DNA of 64,000 nt, taken from Salinarimonas sp052380005. GTDB lineage: Bacteria > Pseudomonadota > Alphaproteobacteria > Rhizobiales > Beijerinckiaceae. The stretch lies in NCBI GenBank assembly GCA_052380005.1, contig JBQTCJ010000012.1. The stretch is one strand, 5' to 3'. Below, piece by piece: positions 26,322 to 34,450 of the stretch; the stretch's first letter is position 1, and every line of letters begins with the position of its first letter. The notes under the pieces are model-generated. The model was not told the origin of the DNA. It was given only the letters and a program-made list of their open reading frames with translations, and ran no database searches. A program made the translations under genes and the position numbers.

Positions 26322-26553
26322 CGCACCGACGTAGAGCCTGCCGGTCTCCGCGGCAAGCCGGCGACGCCGGCCGTCCTCGGCCGGTCTCGCGCACGGCGGG
26401 GCGGCACTCTTCTTCGTTCCACACGCCATGCCGTGCTGCGGCGCGAGAGCCTCTCGACCGGCCGTCATCGGCGTGATACGGACCCACGCCAACTCAGGGC
26501 CGCGGGCGCGCGACGCGCCGCGCTGCCGTTCCCGCCGCGAGGGAGTTGGATCC

Positions 26554-28047
26554 ATGGCCCGATTGATCGAAGACCGACTGACCGAGGGCCTGACCTTCGA
26601 CGACGTCCTGCTGCGCCCAGCCCATTCCGAGGTGCTGCCCTCCCAGGTGGACGTGCGCACCCGGCTCACCAGCCAGATTCGCCTCAACCTGCCGATCGTC
26701 GCCTCGGCGATGGACACGGTCACCGAGGGCCGGATGGCGATCGCCATGGCCCAGATGGGCGGTATCGGCGTCATCCACCGCAACCTCGAGCCCGACGAGC
26801 AGGCCAAGCAGGTCCGTCTCGTCAAGAAGTACGAATCGGGCATGGTGATGGACCCGATCACCATCCACCCCGACGAGACGCTGGCGGACGCGCTCGAGCT
26901 GATGAAGCGCAACCACATCTCCGGCATCCCGGTGGTGGAGCGTGGCCCCTCCGGCCGCAAGGGTAAGCTCGTCGGCATCCTCACGAACCGGGACGTGCGA
27001 TTCGCCGACCGCATGGACCAGCCGGTCTCCGAGCTGATGACGAAGGACCGGCTGATCACCGTCCGCGAGGACGTCTCCCAGGACGAGGCGCGCCGGCTGC
27101 TGCACCAGTTCCGCATCGAGAAGCTGCTCGTCGTCGACGACCATTATCGCTGCACCGGGCTGATCACGGTCAAAGACATCGAGAAGCAGGTCGCCTTCCC
27201 CGACGCCGCGAAGGACGCGCAGGGGCGCCTCCTCTGCGCGGCGGCGACGACGACGGGCGACGCCGGCTTCGAGCGCTCCGAGCGGCTCGTCGAGGCGGGC
27301 TGCGACGTCATCGTGGTCGACACCGCCCACGGCCACTCGGCGGGCGTGCTCGCCTCCGTCTCGCGGGTGAAGACGCTCTCGAACCACGTCCAGGTCATCG
27401 CCGGCAACGTGGCGACCTACGACGGCGCGCGCGCCCTGATCGACGCGGGCGCAGACGCGGTGAAGGTCGGCATCGGGCCGGGCTCGATCTGCACGACGCG
27501 CATCGTCGCGGGCGTCGGCGTGCCCCAGCTCACGGCGGTGATGGACGCGGTGCGCGCCGCCGAGAGCACCAGGACGCCCGTCATCGCCGACGGCGGCATC
27601 AAGTTCTCCGGAGACGTCGCCAAGGCGCTGGCGGCGGGCGCCTCCACCGTGATGGTCGGCTCGCTGCTCGCAGGCACCGAGGAGGCGCCCGGGGAGGTGT
27701 TCCTCTACCAGGGCCGTTCCTACAAGGCCTATCGCGGCATGGGCTCGGTCGGTGCCATGGCGCGCGGCTCGGCGGACCGCTACTTCCAGCAGGACATCAA
27801 GGACCAGATGAAGCTCGTGCCCGAGGGCATCGAGGGTCAGGTGCCCTACAAGGGGCCGGTCTACGCGGTGGTCCACCAGCTCGCCGGCGGCCTGCGCGCG
27901 GCCATGGGCTATACCGGCGCCCGCACGCTGGAGGACTTCGCGGCGCGCGCTGAGTTCGTGCGCATCACCAATGCCGGGCTGCGCGAGAGCCACGTCCACG
28001 ACGTGGCGATCACGCGCGAGAGCCCGAACTACCCCTCGCGCACATGA
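26554..28047 (+). CDS. guaB: IMP dehydrogenase
   Basis: GuaB oxidises IMP to XMP in GMP synthesis. The ATG at 26554 follows GAGGGAG; an upstream in-frame extension is not family-like. The 497-residue protein has the barrel start LTFDDVLLRPAHSEVLPSQVDV and a two-CBS insert at about residues 100-215 (LVGILTNRDVRF; TGLITVKDIEKQVAFPDA). The catalytic Cys loop GPGSICTTRIVAGVG is near 305. The active-site flap Arg-Tyr region is within GSVGAMARGSADRYFQ near 400. The length and motifs are normal. Confidence 0.96.
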   Translation: MARLIEDRLTEGLTFDDVLLRPAHSEVLPSQVDVRTRLTSQIRLNLPIVASAMDTVTEGRMAIAMAQMGGIGVIHRNLEPDEQAKQVRLVKKYESGMVMDPITIHPDETLADALELMKRNHISGIPVVERGPSGRKGKLVGILTNRDVRFADRMDQPVSELMTKDRLITVREDVSQDEARRLLHQFRIEKLLVVDDHYRCTGLITVKDIEKQVAFPDAAKDAQGRLLCAAATTTGDAGFERSERLVEAGCDVIVVDTAHGHSAGVLASVSRVKTLSNHVQVIAGNVATYDGARALIDAGADAVKVGIGPGSICTTRIVAGVGVPQLTAVMDAVRAAESTRTPVIADGGIKFSGDVAKALAAGASTVMVGSLLAGTEEAPGEVFLYQGRSYKAYRGMGSVGAMARGSADRYFQQDIKDQMKLVPEGIEGQVPYKGPVYAVVHQLAGGLRAAMGYTGARTLEDFAARAEFVRITNAGLRESHVHDVAITRESPNYPSRT

Positions 28048-28478
28048 TCGGCGAGCCCGTCTCCACGGGCGCGCTGATCGCGCCCGTGCTGGTCCTCGTG
28101 GCGATGACCTTCGGGCTCCTCGTCTGGGGCGGGCGGATGCGGTTCGCCGCGGTGGGCCGCGGCGAGGTGAAGATGCGCGACATTGCGCTACGCGAGCCGC
28201 ACTGGCCCAAGCGCATTCTCCAGATCGGCAACTGCTTCCAGAACCAGCTGGAGCTGCCGGTCCTGTTCTACGTCCTCGTCGCGCTCCTGCTCGTGACGGG
28301 GGAGGGGGGCCTCGTCGACCTCGTCCTCGCCTGGGCCTTCGTCGCGGCGCGCATTGCGCATGCGGCCGTGTTCGTGACCTCGAACGACCTGCGCAAGCGC
28401 GGGCCCATCTTCGTGGTGGGGATGGCCGTGCTGATCGCGCATTGGGCGTGGTTCGCGGTGGGGCTGTACGCGTTCTGA
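28044..28478 (+). CDS. MAPEG family membrane protein
   Basis: This 144-residue inner-membrane protein has four hydrophobic helices. The MAPEG landmark CFQNQLELPVLFYVLV is near residue 64, where eukaryotic members have the glutathione-binding E-x-P motif. ARIAHAAVFVTSNDLRKRG lies in the third loop. Bacterial MAPEG proteins have mostly unknown roles, some with glutathione transferase activity. Its ATG overlaps the guaB stop by 4 bases (ATGA), so the two are co-translated. Confidence 0.85.
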   Translation: MIGEPVSTGALIAPVLVLVAMTFGLLVWGGRMRFAAVGRGEVKMRDIALREPHWPKRILQIGNCFQNQLELPVLFYVLVALLLVTGEGGLVDLVLAWAFVAARIAHAAVFVTSNDLRKRGPIFVVGMAVLIAHWAWFAVGLYAF

Positions 28479-28490
28479 TCCGCATCGCGC

Positions 28491-28519
28491 TTGCGGGGAG
28501 GGTCCCGGGGCGCTATGTT
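28491..28519 (+). promoter_or_regulatory. sigma70-like promoter for antitoxin-PIN pair
   Basis: TTGCGG at 28491-28496, a 17-base spacer, then TATGTT at 28514-28519. It is placed just before the antitoxin start at 28535, so the transcript leader would be very short. Confidence 0.4.
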
Positions 28520-28534
28520 GCTCGCCGAACGTAG

Positions 28535-28867
28535 ATGCAGCTTGCGAGACGGGTGATGACGAGCGGGCGCCCCCCGGGCTTCGAGGAGAACGCGGCGTTC
28601 GAGGACGAGCCGGTGCTCGCGCCGCGTGTGCCCGTCGTGCTGCGGACCGCCAGGGAGGCCGGCCATTTCGGCGGCGTGCCCGAGGCGCTGCGCATCGACG
28701 TCGACGCCAAGCTGCTGGCCACGGTCCGGCGGCTGACCGGCATCACGGACGGATCGGAGCTGTTGACCTTCGCGCTCGCTCATGTCGCGTGGGACGCGGA
28801 TTGGCTGCTCGATTTTCAGGCGTCCCGCGGCACGCTCGATCCGGACATCGATCTGGACCTCTCGTGA
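28535..28867 (+). CDS. putative antitoxin of a PIN-domain toxin
   Basis: This 110-residue protein of unknown family sits directly before a PIN-domain gene (1 base between the stop and the next ATG). That arrangement is typical of type II antitoxins. Its central part (VPEALRIDVDAKLLATVRRLTGITDGSELLTFALAHVAW) looks like a small RHH- or helix-based DNA-binding unit. The acidic end (DPDIDLDLS) could occlude a nuclease site. The start at 28535 has no clear ribosome-binding site; an ATG at 28556 is an alternative. The antitoxin role is inferred from position. Confidence 0.55.
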   Translation: MQLARRVMTSGRPPGFEENAAFEDEPVLAPRVPVVLRTAREAGHFGGVPEALRIDVDAKLLATVRRLTGITDGSELLTFALAHVAWDADWLLDFQASRGTLDPDIDLDLS

Positions 28868-28868
28868 C

Positions 28869-29429
28869 ATGTCCACCTTCGACCTGGATCGTGCCCTGCG
28901 CCGGCTGCGCCGGCGCGGCGGGACGCGGGCGCGCCGGCCCGACGTCGAGCTCGCCTTCTTGCGGCCGGGCATCGAGGCTGGACCCCTTCTGCTCGACACC
29001 TGCGTCTACGTGGATCAGATGCGCGGCGTCGTCCCGGACGAGATGAAGGACCTCCTTCGCGGCGGACGCCTCCACCACTCGACGGTCGCCATGCAGGAAC
29101 TCTTGCATGCGATCGGAGCGCTCGATCCCGCCGACCCGAGATCCTCGAAGGCGATCGAGGCGATCAGAGCGCGGCTCGAGGACTTCGACAGCCACCGCCT
29201 CCACGTCCCGGACGCCGACATTCTCGGCCGCGCCGCCCTTCTCGCCGGCGTCGTCTGCCGTGTGCAGGGCTACGCCCGCGACGGCCGGCTGCGCGCCCTG
29301 CACGATTGCGTTCTCTTCGTGCAGGCGCTCAAGCACGGGCTGACGGTCATCACCGCCAACGTCGGTGATTTCGACGTGCTGGCGCAGCTGGAGCCGCGGG
29401 GGCGGGTGCTGTTCTACCGGAGGGCGTGA
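28869..29429 (+). CDS. PIN-domain protein, probable type II toxin (VapC-like) with N-terminal extension
   Basis: The 186-residue protein has a PIN RNase domain at about residues 45-185. Acidic residues occur in LLLDTCVYVDQM (near 52), AMQELLHAI (near 78), PDADILGRAA (near 117) and LHDCVLFVQALKHGLTVITANVGDFDVL (near 145-165). These are the four positions expected for a Mg-dependent ribonuclease. An Arg-rich N-terminal extension of about 45 residues (DRALRRLRRRGG) is not usual for VapC. The upstream gene is the presumed antitoxin. hipA is convergent, 18 bases downstream. Confidence 0.75.
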   Translation: MSTFDLDRALRRLRRRGGTRARRPDVELAFLRPGIEAGPLLLDTCVYVDQMRGVVPDEMKDLLRGGRLHHSTVAMQELLHAIGALDPADPRSSKAIEAIRARLEDFDSHRLHVPDADILGRAALLAGVVCRVQGYARDGRLRALHDCVLFVQALKHGLTVITANVGDFDVLAQLEPRGRVLFYRRA

Positions 29430-29447
29430 GCGAGGCGGAAGGAGGGC

Positions 29448-30929
29448 TCATCCTCCCGCGAGGCGCCGTGCCCTCTCGACGAGGGCCGCCTCGAGCCGCG
29501 GCACGATCGGGTGCACGCCGCCCGCAGCGCGAAATGCCGCGATCTCGTCCGACAGGCGGTCGGGCAACTCCCGGGCCATCGCTCGGGCGCGCGCGACGAT
29601 TCGCTCGGCATCGGCTCCCAGCGTCGCAGCGAGCGCAGTCCACTGCCGCCAGCCGACGTCGCGCATCCGGTAGGTGTCGCCGATCTTCATCGCGAGCTTG
29701 ATCCGGTCGGCGTCGACGTCCGAGTAGGGGAGGATGCTCGCCACGTCGTAGAGCGGAGCGAGGCGCACCAGCCCGCCCGCGCCGAGGATGACGGCGTAGT
29801 TTTTGGCATGCGCGTCGGTCCCTCCGATGATCCAATTGTAGACCAGCGCGTCGATGAAGGTCTGCTCGTCGTCGGGATCGTCCCTGCGATCGTCGGGCTC
29901 GTCCTTGGTGCGGCTTCGACGCATGCGGGGATCCGCGACGGCGCGCAGCAGCCGGACGATGTCGATCGGCCCCGGCCCCCCGTCGCGCTGGTACTTGCGC
30001 GCCGGGTGGCTACCCAGCGCTTGGCACAGGTCCTCCTGATGAGCGCGGAACACGAGGGTCGTCTCGGAGAACATACGCATGACGCGTGCCGCCTCTATTG
30101 CTTCCGCAAGTTCCGCTGCGGAAACCGCAGCGGCGAGGGCGCTCGTGCGCGCGTCGTCCGAAGCCGCGTGCATCGCGGCCTTGGCCGCATTTGCGGCAAC
30201 CCGCGCCTCTTCCGCTGCTGCGAGGTCTGCGGTTCGCACCCGGTCGTATCGCTCCAGCACGATCGCCGTCACGTCCTCGAACCGCATCACCTCAGAGGTC
30301 GCGGTCGGGAGGCCGAGCGCGCGGGCGAGGCGCAGGCAGAGATGCTCGTTCTCCGCATGCCCGTCGAGGTCGGGCGTGGGAGGCTTGAGGATGTGCGTCG
30401 TGGGCGTGCGCCCCTGCGGGACGCCCCAGCGACTCCCGTCGCGGAGCAACGCCGTCTTGGGTTGCGCGCCGGCGAGCGAGAACTGCCCGATGTCACCGGG
30501 GGCGCGCCAAGCCGAGATGTCCGCGCGCAGGCGGCGCAGGCGCTCGGCGACCTCCGCCTCGCTCAGCCACGCGACCTCCGCCGGCCCCTTTCGGGTCGCC
30601 GCCTCCAGGCGCTCCGGCCGCACGAACTGCACGGCGCCCGGGCAGTCCTCGCCGACCTGCCCGACGAGGGCGAAGGCGTTGCGGGCAGAGACCTGGAAGC
30701 GCCGCCCCCAGGCGGCGAGCACGCGCTCGTTGTCGGGCAGCAGCCCCCAGATGAACGAGTCGATCGCCGCATGCGGATGTTCCGCGGCGGCGAGCGGCAT
30801 CGAGAGCGAGAGCGGGTAGGCCCCCGGGGCCTCGCGCCAGCTCGCGGCGTAGCCGAACGTCAGCCGTCCGCGTGCCTGCCGCACCACGCCCGCCTCGCGG
30901 CCGTCCATGAGGACGACGAGCTCGCTCAC
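29448..30929 (-). CDS. hipA: HipA-family serine/threonine kinase toxin
   Basis: HipA kinases of type II modules phosphorylate targets such as aminoacyl-tRNA synthetases and induce dormancy. The 493-residue protein has the N-terminal HipA domain (LVVLMDGREAGVVRQARGRLTFGYA; LSLSMPLAA), GQFSLAGAQPKTALL near 149-163, HILKPP near 179, DGHAENEHLCLRLARALGL near 188-206, and the catalytic loop IIGGTDAHAKNYA with PLYDVAS after it. Compared with E. coli HipA (440 residues), it has an Ala-rich helical insertion at about 232-297. The start is the GTG at 30927-30929, overlapping the hipB stop. Confidence 0.9.
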   Translation of the reverse strand: MSELVVLMDGREAGVVRQARGRLTFGYAASWREAPGAYPLSLSMPLAAAEHPHAAIDSFIWGLLPDNERVLAAWGRRFQVSARNAFALVGQVGEDCPGAVQFVRPERLEAATRKGPAEVAWLSEAEVAERLRRLRADISAWRAPGDIGQFSLAGAQPKTALLRDGSRWGVPQGRTPTTHILKPPTPDLDGHAENEHLCLRLARALGLPTATSEVMRFEDVTAIVLERYDRVRTADLAAAEEARVAANAAKAAMHAASDDARTSALAAAVSAAELAEAIEAARVMRMFSETTLVFRAHQEDLCQALGSHPARKYQRDGGPGPIDIVRLLRAVADPRMRRSRTKDEPDDRRDDPDDEQTFIDALVYNWIIGGTDAHAKNYAVILGAGGLVRLAPLYDVASILPYSDVDADRIKLAMKIGDTYRMRDVGWRQWTALAATLGADAERIVARARAMARELPDRLSDEIAAFRAAGGVHPIVPRLEAALVERARRLAGG

Positions 30930-31228
30930 GGGCCGCGGCCCCGGGCGCGGGTGATGATGGCGTCGATGTCGGGCGCCGTCACCGGCTCGCGCGCCGCGTC
31001 GGTGCCGCCGCCGCGCGCGTCCGGCGCCGTCAGCGCGACATCCAGCGCGGCGAGCACGCGCAGCACGAGCCCGAGGCTCGCCCCCGGCTTGCCGCGCTCG
31101 ACCTCGCCGAGCCACAGCCGGCTCACGCCGACGCGCGCGGCGAGCGTCGCCTGGTCGAGGCCCGCGGCACGACGCCGGGCGCGAATCAGCGCGCCGACAT
31201 CCGCCGGGGTGCGGAGCGGTACGTTCAT
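30926..31228 (-). CDS. hipB: HipB-like antitoxin, XRE-family regulator
   Basis: This 100-residue protein has an XRE helix-turn-helix at about residues 10-65: IRARRRAAGLDQATLAARVGVSRLWLGEVERGKPGASLGLVLRVLAALD. A disordered tail reaches the stop. HipB represses its own operon and neutralises HipA. The ATG at 31226-31228 starts MNVPLRTPADVGALIRARR. The stop overlaps the hipA GTG by 4 bases (GTGA). Operator-like palindromes lie 18-56 bases upstream. Confidence 0.88.
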   Translation of the reverse strand: MNVPLRTPADVGALIRARRRAAGLDQATLAARVGVSRLWLGEVERGKPGASLGLVLRVLAALDVALTAPDARGGGTDAAREPVTAPDIDAIITRARGRGP

Positions 31229-31245
31229 GGCCGCGCATCCATGCG

Positions 31246-31284
31246 AGCGATCGCTTCCATCCCTAGAAGTAAGCGATAGCTTAC
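31246..31284. promoter_or_regulatory. candidate HipB operators
   Basis: Two palindromes precede hipB: AGCGATCGCT (31246-31255) and GTAAGCGATAGCTTAC (31269-31284). A third AAGCGATC motif occurs at about 31297. All share an AGCGAT core, and their spacing suits cooperative binding of an XRE dimer for autorepression (inference). Confidence 0.5.
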
Positions 31285-31345
31285 ATCACAGGATGCAAGC
31301 GATCAATGACATTCAGCGTGCCCCCAGCGTCGGCCGACACGCGGG

Positions 31346-32602
31346 TCAGCGCTCCGCCTCCACCACGTTCCCGGCATAGTCCAGCCGTCCCAGGGGCCCC
31401 GGCCGCCATTCGTGCACGGCGAGCAGCTCGAGGTCGACCTCGCCCGCCGCGTCGAAGCGCACGGGGCCGAGCGCGGTGTCGACCGGTGCCTCGCGCAGGC
31501 GCGCGGCGATCGCCTCGCCCTCGGCGGGGCCGACCGCGTTCGCCGCCGCGGCGATCGCCTCGACCGCCGCGTAGGCGCGCAGCGCCATCGGGTGGAGCGT
31601 CTCGATGACGTCCTCCGCGGCGAGGATGGGCACGACGCTCGGCGCAGAGACGACCGCGGCCGACGCCTCGGTCTCCTCTGCGGTGCCCTCGCTCGCCTGC
31701 GCGGCCGCCGCCGCCTCGGCGAGTATCGCCCCGGCGATCGTCGTCGCGGCCGCGTTGCCGGCGGTATCGCCGGCGGCCGTCATCAAGGTGCCCGCGGCGA
31801 GCGCCGGGTCGAGATCCGCGAAGACGGGGGAGACGATGGCGTCGGTCGCGACCAGCACCGCCCGCGAGCCCGCGGCGCGCAGGTCGCGCAGCAGCAGCGC
31901 GGCCTCGGGCGCGAGCCCGCCGAAATAGACGAAGTCCGGCTCGGCCGCGGCGATGCGCTCGGCGAGCCCGCGATAGGACGGCTCGCCGGCGTCCAGCCCC
32001 TCGTAGAACACGTCGACGATGCCGGCTGTGTCGAGGGCGGCACGGGTGGTGTCGGCGACGCCCTTCCCGAAGCCGGTCTTGTCGTGGACGATCGCGACGC
32101 GCGCATCCGGGTCTCGCGCCGCGACGTGCCGGGCGGCGAGCGTGCCTTGCGCCGAATCGGAGGGCGCGAGGCGCAGCACGTTCCAGGCCGCGCCCTCGGT
32201 GAGTCGGGGCTCGCCGACCGCGGGGGTGATCATCGGCACCCCGGCCTGCGCATAGATCGGCGCCGCCTCGAGCGAGGGGCCGGCGGTGACGTGGCCGATC
32301 ACCGCGACGAGGTCGGGAACCTCGGCGACGAGCGCGCCCGCCACCGTGCGCGCCCGGGTGGGGTCGCCGATGTCGTCTCGCACGATGATCTCCACCGGCT
32401 CGCCGCGGATGCCGCCGCGCGCGTTGATGGCCTCCGCCGCGCGGGCGGCGCCCGTCTCCAGCATGGCGCCGAAGGCGGCGAGCGGCCCGCTCTGCGGGGC
32501 GACGACCGCGATCGGCGCCTGCGCGCGCGCCGGCGCGGACGCGCAGAGCGCCGCGACCAGGACGGCGGCGGGGACGGCAAAGGCCGGCGGCTTCGGCATC
32601 AT
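31346..32602 (-). CDS. ABC transporter substrate-binding protein (Leu/Ile/Val-type, Peripla_BP_6)
   Basis: This is a periplasmic binding protein with a Sec signal peptide (PPAFAVPAAVLVAALCASAPARAQ). The mature part begins APIAVVAPQSGPLAAFGAMLETGAARAAEAINARGGIRG, the classic opening of branched-chain amino-acid binding proteins. It continues with VIGHVTAGPSLEAAPIYAQAGVPMITPAVGEPRLTE. An Ala-rich insert at about residues 270-300 (AAAAQASEGTAEETEASAAV) is unusual. The start is the ATG at 32600-32602, after GGAAGGGAA; a second ATG follows immediately. No permease genes are adjacent, so it is an orphan receptor of unknown ligand. Confidence 0.85.
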   Translation of the reverse strand: MMPKPPAFAVPAAVLVAALCASAPARAQAPIAVVAPQSGPLAAFGAMLETGAARAAEAINARGGIRGEPVEIIVRDDIGDPTRARTVAGALVAEVPDLVAVIGHVTAGPSLEAAPIYAQAGVPMITPAVGEPRLTEGAAWNVLRLAPSDSAQGTLAARHVAARDPDARVAIVHDKTGFGKGVADTTRAALDTAGIVDVFYEGLDAGEPSYRGLAERIAAAEPDFVYFGGLAPEAALLLRDLRAAGSRAVLVATDAIVSPVFADLDPALAAGTLMTAAGDTAGNAAATTIAGAILAEAAAAAQASEGTAEETEASAAVVSAPSVVPILAAEDVIETLHPMALRAYAAVEAIAAAANAVGPAEGEAIAARLREAPVDTALGPVRFDAAGEVDLELLAVHEWRPGPLGRLDYAGNVVEAER

Positions 32603-32653
32603 CGCGATTGGTTCCCTTCCGCTACGCATTTCCCGGCCGAGAATGCCCTCTCA

Positions 32654-32667
32654 TTGACCGAGATCAA
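32654..32667 (+). promoter_or_regulatory. FNR/FixK-type box upstream of ccoN
   Basis: TTGACCGAGATCAA matches the TTGAT-N4-ATCAA consensus in nine of ten fixed positions. It lies 97 bases before ccoN. In alphaproteobacteria FnrL or FixK activates cbb3 oxidase genes under low oxygen through such boxes. A class II promoter would start about 41 bases downstream, near 32702. Confidence 0.8.
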
Positions 32668-32764
32668 GGCCCGATCGGGGCCGTTCCAACAATGGTTCCC
32701 GCAAGGCCCGGACCACCTCGTCCGGGCGCGTGTCAGTCACGGCAGCATCTCGAGGGGATTTCCC

Positions 32765-34435
32765 ATGGCCTCCATCGGCGCATCGCCGGTCGCTCCAGGC
32801 AAGAGGATGACGCTCGGCGAAGGGGGGAGCGCGCTCGCGTTCGCGGCGCTCGCGCTCCTCTCCATCGTCGTCGCCGCCAAAGCCTGGGAAGCGGCCTACG
32901 CCTTCCACGCCTACCTGTTCGCGGCGGCCTCCGTCGCGGCGGTGTTCGCGATCATGAACCGCTACAACGATCGCCCCGCGACGCTGCCGCCGCAGGAGAT
33001 CGACGGCAAGCCCAACTACAACATGGGTCCCGTCAAGTTCGCGACCATCGCGGCCATGGTCTGGGGCATCGCCGGCTTCACCGTCGGCGTGCTGATCGCG
33101 TTCCAGCTCGCCTTCCCGGCGCTGAACTTCGATCTCGCCTTCCTCAACTTCGGCCGCATGCGCCCGCTGCACACATCGGCGGTGATCTTCGCGTTCGGCG
33201 GCAACGTGCTGCTGGCGACCTCGCTCTACGTCGTGCAGCGCACGAGCCGCGCACGGCTCGCCGGCGACATCACGCCCTGGTTCGTGGTGCTGGGCTACAA
33301 CTTCTTCATCCTGATCGCCGGAACGGGCTACCTCCTCGGCATCACGCAGTCGAAGGAGTACGCCGAGCCGGAGTGGTACGCCGACCTGTTCCTCACGGTC
33401 GTGTGGGTCGCCTACCTGCTGATGTTCCTCCTCACGCTCAGGAAGCGCAAGGAGCCGCACATCTACGTGGCGAACTGGTTCTACCTCGCCTTCATCGTCA
33501 CGATCGCGATCCTGCATCTCGGCAACAACGCCGTGATCCCGGTGTCTCTGTTCTCGTCGAAGTCCTACCAAGTCTGGTCGGGCGTTCAGGACGCGATGGT
33601 GCAGTGGTGGTACGGCCACAACGCCGTGGGCTTCTTCCTCACCGCCGGCTTCCTGGCGATCATGTACTACTTCGTCCCGAAGAGGGCCGAGCGGCCGGTC
33701 TACTCCTACCGCCTGTCGATCATCCACTTCTGGGCGCTGATCTTCCTCTACATCTGGGCCGGCCCGCACCACCTCCACTACACCGCCCTGCCGGACTGGA
33801 CGCAGACGCTCGGCATGGTCTTCTCGATCATGCTGTGGATGCCCTCCTGGGGCGGCATGATCAACGGCCTGATGACGCTCTCGGGCGCCTGGGACAAGCT
33901 GCGGACCGACCCGGTCCTGCGCCTGATGGTCGTCTCCATCGCCTTCTACGGCATGTCGACCTTCGAGGGCCCGATGATGTCGATCAAGGTCGTGAACTCG
34001 CTGTCGCACTACACCGACTGGACCGTCGGCCACGTGCACTCGGGCGCGCTCGGCTGGGTCGCGTACATCTCCTTCGGCGCCATCTACTGCCTCGTGCCCT
34101 GGCTCTGGAACCGCGAGCGGCTCTACTCGCTCAAGCTGGTCAACTGGCACTTCTGGATCTCGACGCTGGGCATCGTGCTGTACATCTCGTCCATGTGGGT
34201 CGCCGGCATCATGCAGGGCCTGATGTGGCGTGCGTACACCGCGCTGGGCTTCCTCGAGTACTCGTTCATCGAGACCACCGAGGCGATGCATCCCTACTAC
34301 GTGATCCGCGGCCTGGGCGGGGTCTTGTTCCTGTCGGGCGCACTCATCATGGTCTACAACCTGGTCATGACCGTTCGCGCGGTGAAGCCGGTCGCCGAGG
34401 CCGAGCCGAAGTCGCCGCTCGTCGCGGCCGAGTAA
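32765..34435 (+). CDS. ccoN: cbb3-type cytochrome c oxidase subunit I
   Basis: CcoN is the catalytic subunit that reduces oxygen at the heme b3-CuB site. The start at 32765 (MASIGASPVAPG) gives 556 residues with about 12 transmembrane helices. Heme and copper ligand segments are visible: MRPLHTSAVIFAFGG (near 127), WWYGHNAVGFFLTAGFL (near 282), IWAGPHHLHYTALPDWTQ (near 332), and DWTVGHVHSGALGW (near 420) with the paired His ligands of the two hemes. It leads the ccoNOQP operon behind an FNR-type box. Confidence 0.96.
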   Translation: MASIGASPVAPGKRMTLGEGGSALAFAALALLSIVVAAKAWEAAYAFHAYLFAAASVAAVFAIMNRYNDRPATLPPQEIDGKPNYNMGPVKFATIAAMVWGIAGFTVGVLIAFQLAFPALNFDLAFLNFGRMRPLHTSAVIFAFGGNVLLATSLYVVQRTSRARLAGDITPWFVVLGYNFFILIAGTGYLLGITQSKEYAEPEWYADLFLTVVWVAYLLMFLLTLRKRKEPHIYVANWFYLAFIVTIAILHLGNNAVIPVSLFSSKSYQVWSGVQDAMVQWWYGHNAVGFFLTAGFLAIMYYFVPKRAERPVYSYRLSIIHFWALIFLYIWAGPHHLHYTALPDWTQTLGMVFSIMLWMPSWGGMINGLMTLSGAWDKLRTDPVLRLMVVSIAFYGMSTFEGPMMSIKVVNSLSHYTDWTVGHVHSGALGWVAYISFGAIYCLVPWLWNRERLYSLKLVNWHFWISTLGIVLYISSMWVAGIMQGLMWRAYTALGFLEYSFIETTEAMHPYYVIRGLGGVLFLSGALIMVYNLVMTVRAVKPVAEAEPKSPLVAAE

Positions 34436-34450
34436 GGGGAGGGGCGGAAA

